Assembly: GCA_946647055.1 (NCBI GenBank)
Contig: CAMPCT010000162.1
Span: forward strand, 1-5,121
Length of the DNA: 5,121 nt
Source of the DNA: an uncultured Atopobium sp.
Lineage (GTDB): Bacteria > Actinomycetota > Coriobacteriia > Coriobacteriales > Atopobiaceae
Direction of reading: 5' to 3'
Positions 1-5,121 of this stretch are shown piece by piece. The notes beneath the pieces are model-generated. The model saw nothing but the letters and a program-made list of their open reading frames with translations. It was not told where the DNA came from and did not search any database. The position numbers and the translations under genes are program-made. The number at the start of each line of letters is the position of its first letter. Positions within the stretch are counted from its first letter, which is position 1.

Positions 1-1106
1 CCGAGGAGGAGGCTGACCAGGGCCCGATCATCGAGTGGGCCAACGCGACCTCTGCCGAGGAGGCCGCCAAGGGCGCCGGGTTCGAGCGCTTTGGCGTCAT
101 CGACAAGTTCACCCTCGGCGACCTCGAGTTCGCCAACCCCAGCTTCTCCTATGCTGGTGGTGTCGCCCAGGCGATGTACGAGACCCCGGCGACCGCGGTC
201 TTCATCCGCAAGGCCGAGGGCTACTATGACACGCCGCTCTCCGACCGCGCGCTTGACGAGTTTGCCGCCCACTGGACCAAGACCATCGGCAGCATCGAGG
301 TCAACTGCTATGGTCCCGCACGTGGCGCCGTGACGGTCGCCACCTGGACCGATGGCTTCAGGAGCTACGGCATCACCTTCCAGGGCCTTGGTGGCGAGGA
401 GATGTCCATGGACACCGACGAGCTCGAGGTCCTTGTGAAGGGCATCAGCGAGGCCGACGCCGACCAGACGTCGACCGCGCAGACCGAGGAGGAGAAGAAG
501 GCCGAGGAGGAGAAGAAGCGCGCTGAGGAAGAGGCGAAGCGCGCCGAGGAGGAGAAGAAGAAGGAAGAGGAGCAGAAGCAGCAGGAAGCCGCTGCCAAGA
601 GCAACCTTCCCACCGAGATGGAGGCCGACGCCATGGTCGAGAAGGCCAGCGGCGGCAGCTGCGTCTCCGTCGACAAGGTGACCACCAAGCAGTATGGCGA
701 GTGCTGGTATTGCGTGGCCGTCGGCAAGGACGGCACCAAGTACGAGTACTACGTCGACAAGGACGGCGCGCACCTCATCAACAAGACGGCCCCCTCGTCC
801 GACCAGCAGAAGAAGGACACGAGTGGCGGTCACTACGAGGGCGAGAACGTCACCATCTTCGGCAGCATCTACGCCGAGTGGCACCAGGCCAACGGCCAGT
901 GGTATGCGACCTTCGTCACCTACAACGGCACGCAGATCTTTGCCGAGCCCGCGCCTGCCGGTGGCGGCTGGAAGTTCAACGCCATCGTCAACGGCAAGCC
1001 CGTCCTGGTCTTCTACAGCGAGCAGGAGAGCTCTTCCATCGGCCAGTACGGTCCCGCCGGGGTCTCGAGCCACTGGCTCGGCGAGGACGGCAAGACCTGG
1101 TACTAG
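1..1106 (+). CDS. Unrecognised multidomain protein with charged helical linker, C-terminal part (5' end outside window)
   Basis: The frame is open from the left edge (first full codon at 3) to TAG at 1104-1106, giving 367 residues; the true start lies outside. Three parts can be seen, numbered from the first full codon. Residues about 14-148 resemble the DUF4367-type fold: an 'AEEAAKGAGFE' opening, then alternating strands, including VTVATWTDGFRSYGITF, and a final helix. Residues 162-199 are almost wholly Glu/Lys/Arg/Ala/Gln and should form a long charged helix or coiled coil. Residues about 205-263 (KYEYYVDKDGAHLIN) recall a PepSY-like domain, and 275-367 form a Trp/Tyr/Gly-rich beta-type domain. 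Cys234 and Cys237 make a CWYC motif, with further Cys at 102 and 220. The composition and domain types suggest a surface or secreted protein, probably anchored by a missing N-terminal membrane segment, but this is inference. No enzymatic function is recognised. Domain names are low-certainty resemblances made by eye; the coding call itself is strong, with a terminator just after it. Confidence 0.85.
   Translation, partial: EEEADQGPIIEWANATSAEEAAKGAGFERFGVIDKFTLGDLEFANPSFSYAGGVAQAMYETPATAVFIRKAEGYYDTPLSDRALDEFAAHWTKTIGSIEVNCYGPARGAVTVATWTDGFRSYGITFQGLGGEEMSMDTDELEVLVKGISEADADQTSTAQTEEEKKAEEEKKRAEEEAKRAEEEKKKEEEQKQQEAAAKSNLPTEMEADAMVEKASGGSCVSVDKVTTKQYGECWYCVAVGKDGTKYEYYVDKDGAHLINKTAPSSDQQKKDTSGGHYEGENVTIFGSIYAEWHQANGQWYATFVTYNGTQIFAEPAPAGGGWKFNAIVNGKPVLVFYSEQESSSIGQYGPAGVSSHWLGEDGKTWY
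486..599 (+). repeat. Low-complexity Glu/Lys/Ala/Arg tract inside the charged-linker protein
   Basis: The DNA is a run of GAG, AAG, GCC and CGC codons with many near-repeats of gaggagaagaag. It encodes blocks such as EEEKKAEEEKKRAEEE, a TolA-like charged helix separating the N- and C-terminal domains. The purine-rich repeats also make internal GGAGG-like sequences on the sense strand. Such tracts are prone to length variation between strains. Confidence 0.85.
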
Positions 1107-1138
1107 GCCTTCTGCCCAAACGCACGTGGCATGATGAC

Positions 1139-1165
1139 GGGGGCGCCCTTCGGGGCGCCCCCTTT
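1139..1165 (+). terminator. Rho-independent terminator with UUCG tetraloop
   Basis: A perfect 10-bp stem, GGGGGCGCCC (1139-1148) and GGGCGCCCCC (1153-1162), is closed by the loop TTCG, giving the extra-stable C(UUCG)G form. A short TTT (1163-1165) follows. It starts 32 nt after the stop codon of the charged-linker gene, so it ends that transcript and separates it from the AEC permease. The weak T-tract is compensated by the very strong all-GC stem. Confidence 0.85.
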
Positions 1166-1213
1166 GTCGTATGATGGGGAACGTTGTGTGGCAAGCGCGT
1201 CGTCGGGGGTTTG

Positions 1214-2170
1214 ATGGTCGTCTTCCAGAACATGCTCGGCTTTCTTCTCATGATGGCCATGGGGCTCGTCGCGCGTCGCACGGGCATCCTCGCGCGCGAG
1301 ACGCTTCCCCGGCTGAGCTCGCTCGTCGCCAACGTGACCTTTCCCTGCATGATCATCGCGAGCTTCACCGGGGCAACCGACCGCATGGGGCTGGCGGAGG
1401 CTGGCAACGCCTTCGTCGCTTTCGCGGCGCTGGTAGCCGTGCTGGTTGGCATGGCATGGATAATGCCGCGCCTGCTTCGCTATCCGCGTCATCTGCAGCC
1501 CTGTGCGAACCTGTGCTTCTGGCTCACGAACATCGGTTACATGGGCATGGCCCTGCTGAGCGCGACCCACGGAGATCACGCGAAGGTGTATGTGATGCTC
1601 TACCTGCTGCCCAGTAACCTCATGCTCTACACCTACGCCATCTGGCTGCTGCGTCGTGGTGCGTCCCTCGAGGCGGGGGAGGCAGAGGCGGGCGAGTCGT
1701 CCGGTCGTGACGGCTCGTCGCTGCGGGGGCTTCTCAACCCCGGCGTGGTGACCACGGTTGCGGGTGGCATCCTCTACTTTGCCGGGGTCACGATGCCTGA
1801 GACCCTGCTGGTGCCCCTCGAGCGCATCGGGGGCGTCACCGTTCCCCTCGCCATGATGGTGGCCGGGGCCCAGCTGGCTGACGTCTCGTTCCGCGAGATG
1901 CTGACCGACTGGCGCCTGCTTGCCTTCTGCACGGTGAAGATGCTCCTGGTGCCCATCGCAGTGCTTCTGGTCCTGAGGCTGTTCGTGGCAGACGTCGACC
2001 TCTTTGCCTGCTGCATGGCGGTCCTCTCGATGCCCACGGGTGTCCTCGTGAGCGCCCTCGCCCTGCTCTACCAGCCAAACGCCGCGGCCGAGGCCACGCG
2101 CGTGGTCGCGCTCACCACGGTGATGAGCGCCGTGACGGTGCCGCTCGTGTGCCTGGCGGTGGGGCTGTAG
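1214..2170 (+). CDS. AEC-family (auxin efflux carrier-like) membrane permease
   Basis: This is a 318-residue integral membrane protein, the usual length for bacterial AEC/MTR permeases, which have ten membrane segments in two halves. Family signatures are visible: the N-terminal helix ending in LVARRTGIL; the first broken-helix region with FPCM (43-46); NIGYMG (106-111), matching the family's N-x-G-x-x-G; and the second-half signature from NPG (175-177) through GGVTVPLAMMVAGAQLA (206-222). A hydrophilic Glu/Gly/Ser-rich cytoplasmic loop (about 148-173) divides the halves. Family members export or import organic anions such as malate, but substrate cannot be read here. ATG 1214 was chosen because it gives the normal short N-terminus; GGGGG at 1205-1209 is a rather close ribosome site. 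An in-frame TTG at 1184 would add ten residues with a GGGGA upstream. It appears to be a single-gene unit between the terminator at 1139 and the convergent hydrolase; no linked metabolic gene points to a substrate. Confidence 0.9.
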   Translation: MVVFQNMLGFLLMMAMGLVARRTGILARETLPRLSSLVANVTFPCMIIASFTGATDRMGLAEAGNAFVAFAALVAVLVGMAWIMPRLLRYPRHLQPCANLCFWLTNIGYMGMALLSATHGDHAKVYVMLYLLPSNLMLYTYAIWLLRRGASLEAGEAEAGESSGRDGSSLRGLLNPGVVTTVAGGILYFAGVTMPETLLVPLERIGGVTVPLAMMVAGAQLADVSFREMLTDWRLLAFCTVKMLLVPIAVLLVLRLFVADVDLFACCMAVLSMPTGVLVSALALLYQPNAAAEATRVVALTTVMSAVTVPLVCLAVGL

Positions 2171-2217
2171 GGCTGTGGGACTATCCGGCGGTGTCGCGTT
2201 CTCGAGGGGCTGTTGAG

Positions 2218-2233
2218 GCAACGGCTCCGTTGC
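2218..2233. terminator. Small hairpin between convergent genes (possible weak terminator)
   Basis: GCAACGG (2218-2224) and CCGTTGC (2227-2233) are perfectly complementary; realistically this is a 6-bp stem with a GCTC loop. It lies in the 77-nt gap between the convergent AEC permease and hydrolase genes, where a bidirectional terminator would be expected. It lacks a T-tract on either side, so the call is tentative. Confidence 0.35.
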
Positions 2234-2247
2234 GACTCTCTCATCGC

Positions 2248-3330
2248 CTAGTCGGCCAGCGCCTCCTCGATCCACAGGCGGCGGAGGTCGTACTTCCAGC
2301 AGTCTCGGATGTTGCCGTCAAGGACGCTCTGGTAACGCTGGACATACTCGGAATCGGGGTCGAGGAGCGTAGCGTTGGAGATGACCCCATGGGCAGAACC
2401 ACCCCAGCAGTGGAGCTCGTTGTAAACGCCTGCTTGGGACAGCGTGTCCTGGTAGGCACGGCATGTCGCGGAGTTTGCCTCCTCGGCGTCGGGATGCATG
2501 AACGTCGGACACAAACCAACACAGTCCTCGGGGGTCGCGTAGTTGGGGAACATCTCGGGGTTGTTGAAGCAGCTCACATTGTTGAGCCCGAGGTACTGCA
2601 TGCTCGAGAGCCACATGGCACGTCCATCCCACGGGCCGAGAATGGTGCTGGTCTTGAAGATGGGGCGGTTGTCGGTGAACGCGCACTCGACGACGCAGCC
2701 GCGGGGACGATGACCATACCTCTTGAGACGATGTGCCAGCGAGAGGGCGAGGTTCGAACCGCTGCTCGCTCCGTAGAGAACCACCATGTCGGGGTCGATG
2801 CCCAGCTCATCGGCGTTGGCGATCATCCATTCGTAGCCTGCATGCAGGTCGTTGATGGCGGCGGGATAGGTGTGGCCTTCCATCGCCGTGCGGTAGCGCG
2901 GACACACCACGGCACAGTCATACCTGTCGGCAAGCATCCAATAGATATAGAACTCAATCATGCACATGACCATTCCGCCGCCGGCAGCTGCGAACAGCAC
3001 GTTGAGCTTGTCGGATTTGGACTCGGCGGGTCGATAGATGACGACTTCGACCTCGGTCTCTGGTTCCTCGGGACATCCCGGCGCAACGTGAATCTCACGG
3101 CGGTCGATAGCTGGGTTCCCTGTCTCTTTCCCAGTTCCCAGGAGTTCTCGCATGCCTGCTGCCTGCACGGCGACTGCCGCCTTCCGCTCCTCGAAGGGAA
3201 TGTCGTAGTTGTAGATGGAATCGATGGTCGCGGTTCCCGCAGCCATGAGTGCCTCATAGCGCTCGGCCAACTCGGGGTGCGCCCACTTCTGTGCATCGAA
3301 CCTGTCATAGAGCCTCTCGAACTTGCTCAT
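2248..3330 (-). CDS. Alpha/beta-hydrolase, HSL/esterase-like
   Basis: A 360-residue protein with an alpha/beta-hydrolase core. The strand-turn VLFAAAGGGM (111-120) sits where the hormone-sensitive-lipase family has its oxyanion-hole HGGG, with Ala116 in the place of His. The nucleophile elbow is YGASSG (186-191), making Ser189 the likely nucleophile. CPTFMHPDAEEAN (274-286) is the region of the acid residue (probably Asp281), and GGSAHG (310-315) carries the likely catalytic His314. The first 100 residues form a helical cap-like region, as in this family. It lacks a signal peptide, so it is probably a cytoplasmic carboxylester or amide hydrolase; substrate is unknown. The start is ATG at 3330, because a strong GAGGGAGGA lies 6 nt upstream; the open frame extends to 3456 but that extra part crosses the inverted repeat and has no ribosome site. 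It is transcribed divergently from the TetR gene, which very likely controls it, and its base composition is less GC-rich than the flanking genes. Confidence 0.92.
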   Translation of the reverse strand: MSKFERLYDRFDAQKWAHPELAERYEALMAAGTATIDSIYNYDIPFEERKAAVAVQAAGMRELLGTGKETGNPAIDRREIHVAPGCPEEPETEVEVVIYRPAESKSDKLNVLFAAAGGGMVMCMIEFYIYWMLADRYDCAVVCPRYRTAMEGHTYPAAINDLHAGYEWMIANADELGIDPDMVVLYGASSGSNLALSLAHRLKRYGHRPRGCVVECAFTDNRPIFKTSTILGPWDGRAMWLSSMQYLGLNNVSCFNNPEMFPNYATPEDCVGLCPTFMHPDAEEANSATCRAYQDTLSQAGVYNELHCWGGSAHGVISNATLLDPDSEYVQRYQSVLDGNIRDCWKYDLRRLWIEEALAD

Positions 3331-3336
3331 GATTCG

Positions 3337-3345
3337 TCCTCCCTC
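3337..3345 (-). promoter_or_regulatory. Ribosome binding site fixing the hydrolase start
   Basis: On the minus strand GAGGGAGGA lies 6 nt before ATG 3330. It decides for this start over the longer open frame beginning at 3456. Confidence 0.85.
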
Positions 3346-3369
3346 AGTTGGAAACGTTGCCTTCAGGCA

Positions 3370-3384
3370 GACGACATGGTCGTC
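3370..3384. promoter_or_regulatory. Short inverted repeat in the hydrolase leader
   Basis: GACGAC (3370-3375) and GTCGTC (3379-3384) are perfect inverted copies with a 3-nt spacer. It lies about 40 nt upstream of the hydrolase start, next to a tandem AATCG-AATCG-AATCA run (3386-3400). It could be a second protein-binding site or chance; function is not shown. Confidence 0.3.
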
Positions 3385-3435
3385 CAATCGAATCGAATCA
3401 TCTGGAATCGTCGAGTTCAATGAATCATGTCCCTG

Positions 3436-3458
3436 GAGTGTCACGAAATGTGACACTC
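3436..3458. promoter_or_regulatory. Probable TetR-family operator (perfect palindrome)
   Basis: GAGTGTCAC (3436-3444) and GTGACACTC (3450-3458) are perfect inverted copies separated by GAAAT, 23 bp in all. It lies in the divergent hydrolase/regulator intergenic region, 74 nt before the regulator ATG and 105 nt before the hydrolase ATG. TetR-family dimers characteristically bind such palindromes in their own divergent promoter regions. The right arm covers the candidate -35 of the regulator promoter, which fits autorepression. That the neighbouring TetR protein binds it is inference. Confidence 0.75.
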
Positions 3459-3476
3459 ATCCAAATCCGTCATAAT
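3450..3476 (+). promoter_or_regulatory. Candidate sigma-70-type promoter of the TetR gene
   Basis: CATAAT (3471-3476) matches TATAAT at five of six positions and GTGACA (3450-3455) matches TTGACA at five of six. The 15-nt spacer is shorter than the usual 16-18. The -35 lies inside the right arm of the palindrome, so a bound repressor would block it. Transcription would start near 3483, about 50 nt before the ATG. No equally good promoter was found for the hydrolase direction. Confidence 0.5.
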
Positions 3477-3532
3477 GAGTAGATGGGTTTTCGCCCATGG
3501 CCTGCAGCGCCCGAGTGCGGGGAGGAAATGAC

Positions 3533-4060
3533 ATGAGCACCTCAATCATCACGAGGCGTGCGATCCAGCAGGCCTTCGAGACGCTCGTCCTGAGGCAGGA
3601 CCTTGCCACCATCACCGTGAGTGACATCTGTGCGGAGACCGGAATCTCACGCAACACCTTCTACCGCTACTTTCACGACAAGTACGAACTTGCCACGTGG
3701 TCTCTCGAACAGCTCATCGACAGAATCCTCTTGGAGGGACAGGACCTCTCGCATAGTTTGCTCGATGGGGTCGTCTCGTATCTTTCGCAGAACCGTGAGT
3801 TCGTTCGGCGGGTTCTCCGCTACACGGGACAGAACTCGTTGCGAGAGGTGCTGCTCGAGCGTACGCGGACGCTTTGTCTTGAGCATGCTGCGAACATGCG
3901 CGGACAGCTGCTCTCACAGGAGGACGAGCTGGCAATCGAATATGCGAGCAGCGGGTGCGTATCGATGCTGTTGCAGTGGGTCACGGGTGACTATGACCTA
4001 TCGATCGCCGAGATCTCCAGTCTCATCGAGCGCTGCTATCCCTCGTTCCTCCCCAAGTAG
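3533..4060 (+). CDS. TetR/AcrR-family transcriptional regulator
   Basis: A 175-residue DNA-binding regulator. The TetR helix-turn-helix occupies about residues 26-53: the sequence ATITVSDICAETGISR followed by NTFYRYFHDKYEL is the classic pattern, with the recognition helix around GISRNTFYRYF. The remaining helices form the ligand/dimer domain, and its end (residues 137-168, with SGCVSMLLQWVTG) resembles the DhaS-like TetR C-terminal type. ATG 3533 was chosen because GGGGAGGA (3519-3526) lies 6 nt upstream; the frame extends to an ATG at 3497, but that lacks a ribosome site and would put the site inside the gene. It is divergent from the hydrolase with a palindromic operator between, so the simplest reading is a local repressor (or less likely an activator) of the hydrolase and itself. 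The ligand is unknown. It ends 30 nt from the convergent thioesterase gene with no evident terminator. Confidence 0.93.
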   Translation: MSTSIITRRAIQQAFETLVLRQDLATITVSDICAETGISRNTFYRYFHDKYELATWSLEQLIDRILLEGQDLSHSLLDGVVSYLSQNREFVRRVLRYTGQNSLREVLLERTRTLCLEHAANMRGQLLSQEDELAIEYASSGCVSMLLQWVTGDYDLSIAEISSLIERCYPSFLPK

Positions 4061-4090
4061 GCCTTTCGCAACCCTCAGGAGCGGTGTTCC

Positions 4091-4498
4091 CTAGCCGCGC
4101 CTGAAGCAGGTCGAGGTCATGCGGGCGACCTTGGTGCCCAGCTCGTCGGCAATGTCGATGGTGTAGAAGCCCATCGAGCGGCCGGACCGGTCCGCCTCGG
4201 CCGTGGCGACGAGGCGCGTGCCCTTGGGCTGTGCGTAGTACTGGATGGTGTTGGTGACCGCCACCGTGGGCTCCTCGCCCACGTTGCAGGCCACGGCGAG
4301 CGCGAAGTCCGCCAGCGTGAAGATGGCCCCGCCCATGACGTTGCCCTGGGCGTTCACGTGCGTGGGGCCAATCTCGAACTCACAGACGGCATGGCCTCGG
4401 GCGGCCTCCATGACCTGGCATCCGCAGGCCTGGGTGGCAAAGAGGTCGTGGCCAAAGAAGTCGCGGACCTCGTCGAGGGTCATGTTCTCATCAAGCAT
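4091..4498 (-). CDS. PaaI-family hotdog-fold acyl-CoA thioesterase
   Basis: A 135-residue single hotdog domain, the usual length for PaaI-type thioesterases, which hydrolyse acyl- or aryl-CoA thioesters as homotetramers in the cytoplasm. The signature is clear: HVNAQGNVMGGAIFTLADFA (47-66), matching the family's H-x-N-x-x-G-x-x-H/M-G-G-x-x-x-x-L-x-D. Gly56-Gly57 and Asp64 are retained; Met55 sits where many members have His. Later strands carry TNTIQYYAQPKGTRLVATAE and the conserved GRSMGFYTIDI. The start is ATG 4498, which has AAAGGAG 6 nt upstream; the frame is open further, to 4540, but without a ribosome site and reaching into the palindromic element. It follows the symporter on the same strand, yet the structure at 4520-4598 probably terminates most upstream transcription, so it may depend on read-through or on an unseen promoter. 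Substrate is not deducible. Confidence 0.93.
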   Translation of the reverse strand: MLDENMTLDEVRDFFGHDLFATQACGCQVMEAARGHAVCEFEIGPTHVNAQGNVMGGAIFTLADFALAVACNVGEEPTVAVTNTIQYYAQPKGTRLVATAEADRSGRSMGFYTIDIADELGTKVARMTSTCFRRG

Positions 4499-4504
4499 GG
4501 GTGG

Positions 4505-4511
4505 CTCCTTT
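4505..4511 (-). promoter_or_regulatory. Ribosome binding site fixing the thioesterase start
   Basis: AAAGGAG on the minus strand, 6 nt before ATG 4498. It lies only 9 nt beyond the end of the 4520-4598 palindrome, so the two elements are almost joined on the transcript. Confidence 0.85.
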
Positions 4512-4519
4512 GAAGAGGC

Positions 4520-4598
4520 TAAAAGTGTACCCACTTGCACCTTGGGGAGAGCGTATCTGGGGAAACGCTCCTCGCAAAGCCAAGTGGGTACGTTTTTA
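4520..4598. repeat. Long palindromic element: bidirectional terminator, possibly a small mobile repeat
   Basis: GTACCCACTTG (4527-4537) and CAAGTGGGTAC (4581-4591) pair perfectly; adding two G-U pairs and five A-T pairs outward extends the stem to 18 bp (4520-4537 with 4581-4598). Inside, GAGCGT (4549-4554) pairs with ACGCTC (4565-4570). The left end is A-rich and the right end is GTTTTT, so on either strand the stem ends in a T-run (minus strand ACTTTTAG), as in a bidirectional terminator. It ends the symporter transcript, whose stop codon is 9 nt away. The same 7-mer AGAGGCT occurs at 4514-4520 and 4601-4607, immediately outside the palindrome, which resembles a target-site duplication. Confidence 0.75.
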
Positions 4599-4606
4599 CG
4601 AGAGGC

Positions 4607-5121
4607 TTAGAGTTCGCGCGGCTCGAAGGGCGGGTCGAGCTCGAAGGGCACGGCGGGCGTGACCAGGCTCACCAGGGGCACGATGACCAGGGAGAGCAGC
4701 ATGGCGATGGCGCCTGCGTTGACGGGGCTGGCGATGAAGCCGATGAACATGTTGGAGACGGTGAGTCCAACGCCCACGGCGAAGCTCGCCCACACGGCGG
4801 CGCGGGAGATGCGGTTGCTGTAGAGGCCCCAGATGAACGGCCCCAGGAACGCGCCGGCCAGGGCGCCCCACGAGATGCCCATGAGCTGGGCGATGAAGTT
4901 GACCGGGCTGGTGTACTGCCACAGGGCGATGAGGGCCGAGAGCACGACGAACGCGACGAGCAGGCCACGCATCCAGAGCAGCTGCTTGTGCTCGTCCATG
5001 TCCTTGACCAGGCGTCCCTTGATGAGGTCGATGGTGAGGGTCGAGGACGAGGTGAGCACGAGCGAGGAGAGCGTGGACATGCTCGCCGAGAGCACCAGCA
5101 CGATGACCAGGCCGATGAGCA
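4607..5121 (-). CDS. Sodium:solute symporter (SSS family), C-terminal part (5' end outside window)
   Basis: The last 170 codons of a membrane transporter, ending in TAA at 4607-4609 and open through the right edge; family members are usually about 480-550 residues, so roughly two thirds is missing. Residues 11-33 (LSASMSTLSS then TSSSTLTIDLIKG) match the SSS signature at the membrane segment that holds the Na2 sodium site, comparable to AAIMSTLS in PutP; Ser15 and Thr16 are the likely equivalents of its sodium-binding pair. Further membrane segments lie at about 50-67, 74-98 (GISWGALAGAFLGPFIWGLY, the family's conserved late helix), 104-128 and 134-153, followed by a short Pro/Glu-rich tail. 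It should import a solute with Na+, but the visible part does not show which. Transcription stops at the palindrome at 4520-4598. Confidence 0.92.
   Translation of the reverse strand, partial: LIGLVIVLVLSASMSTLSSLVLTSSSTLTIDLIKGRLVKDMDEHKQLLWMRGLLVAFVVLSALIALWQYTSPVNFIAQLMGISWGALAGAFLGPFIWGLYSNRISRAAVWASFAVGVGLTVSNMFIGFIASPVNAGAIAMLLSLVIVPLVSLVTPAVPFELDPPFEPREL

Noticed and set aside
365..739. Serine-rich 124-codon open frame on the minus strand
   Set aside because: It is the mirror of the Glu/Lys codon tract (GAG/AAG read as Ser/Phe/Leu codons), with no independent evidence of coding.
694..1174. Two overlapping plus-strand frames of about 150 codons
   Set aside because: They are Arg/Ser/Thr-rich shadow frames of the charged-linker protein, and one runs through the terminator.
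1103..2275. Long 390-codon open frame on the minus strand
   Set aside because: It lies antisense to the AEC permease, whose family motifs are unmistakable. Its product is His/Arg/Gln-rich with no domain, as expected of a shadow frame in GC-rich DNA.
2149..3423. Long 424-codon open frame on the plus strand
   Set aside because: It covers the hydrolase in antisense and lacks a ribosome site; the minus-strand product has a full nucleophile elbow and catalytic His.
3331..3456. 42-residue N-terminal extension of the hydrolase
   Set aside because: It would translate through the operator and leader repeats and has no ribosome site, whereas ATG 3330 has an excellent one.
3483..3498. ATGGG/CCCAT hairpin at the start of the TetR transcript
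   Set aside because: Only five pairs with a six-base loop; too small to claim as a regulatory structure.
4061..4090. Possible terminator between the convergent TetR and thioesterase genes
   Set aside because: No stem-loop or T-run is visible in the 30-nt gap.
4245..4610. 121-codon open frame on the plus strand
   Set aside because: It is antisense to the thioesterase and crosses the palindromic element; no family resemblance.

Overview
The window looks like chromosomal DNA from a high-GC, low-complexity-promoter bacterium, most likely an actinobacterium of the class Coriobacteriia (Olsenella/Atopobium/Collinsella type). That guess rests on the strong G/C third-position bias, clear GGAGG ribosome binding sites and the mix of proteins (an AEC permease, a gut-type PaaI thioesterase, a sodium/solute symporter and a Lys/Glu-rich hypothetical protein). 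It is inference: no rRNA or marker gene is present.

Layout, left to right. (1) Positions 1-1106, plus strand: the C-terminal 367 codons of an unrecognised, probably extracytoplasmic multidomain protein with a highly charged helical linker. It is followed by a near-textbook terminator with a C(UUCG)G tetraloop. (2) 1214-2170, plus: a complete AEC-family (auxin efflux carrier-like) permease. (3) 2248-3330, minus: an alpha/beta-hydrolase of the HSL/esterase type, convergent with the permease. (4) 3331-3532: a divergent intergenic region with a perfect 9-bp-arm inverted repeat, which overlaps the likely promoter of the next gene. (5) 3533-4060, plus: a TetR/AcrR-family regulator. (6) 4091-4498, minus: a PaaI-like hotdog thioesterase, convergent with the regulator. 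(7) 4520-4598: a long imperfect palindrome bounded by a 7-bp direct repeat, acting as a terminator and possibly a small mobile palindromic element. (8) 4607-5121, minus: the C-terminal 170 codons of a sodium:solute symporter running off the right edge.

The most coherent functional unit is the divergent hydrolase/TetR pair. The regulator probably binds the palindrome between the two genes, controlling itself and the hydrolase in response to an unknown ligand, perhaps the hydrolase substrate. This pair also looks less GC-rich than its flanks, which would fit acquisition as a cassette. The other genes appear to be independent single-gene units. I see no phage, CRISPR, RNA gene or insertion sequence with a transposase. 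No clear new multi-gene system is visible; the best leads are the operator, the palindromic element at 4520-4598 and the altered oxyanion-hole motif of the hydrolase.
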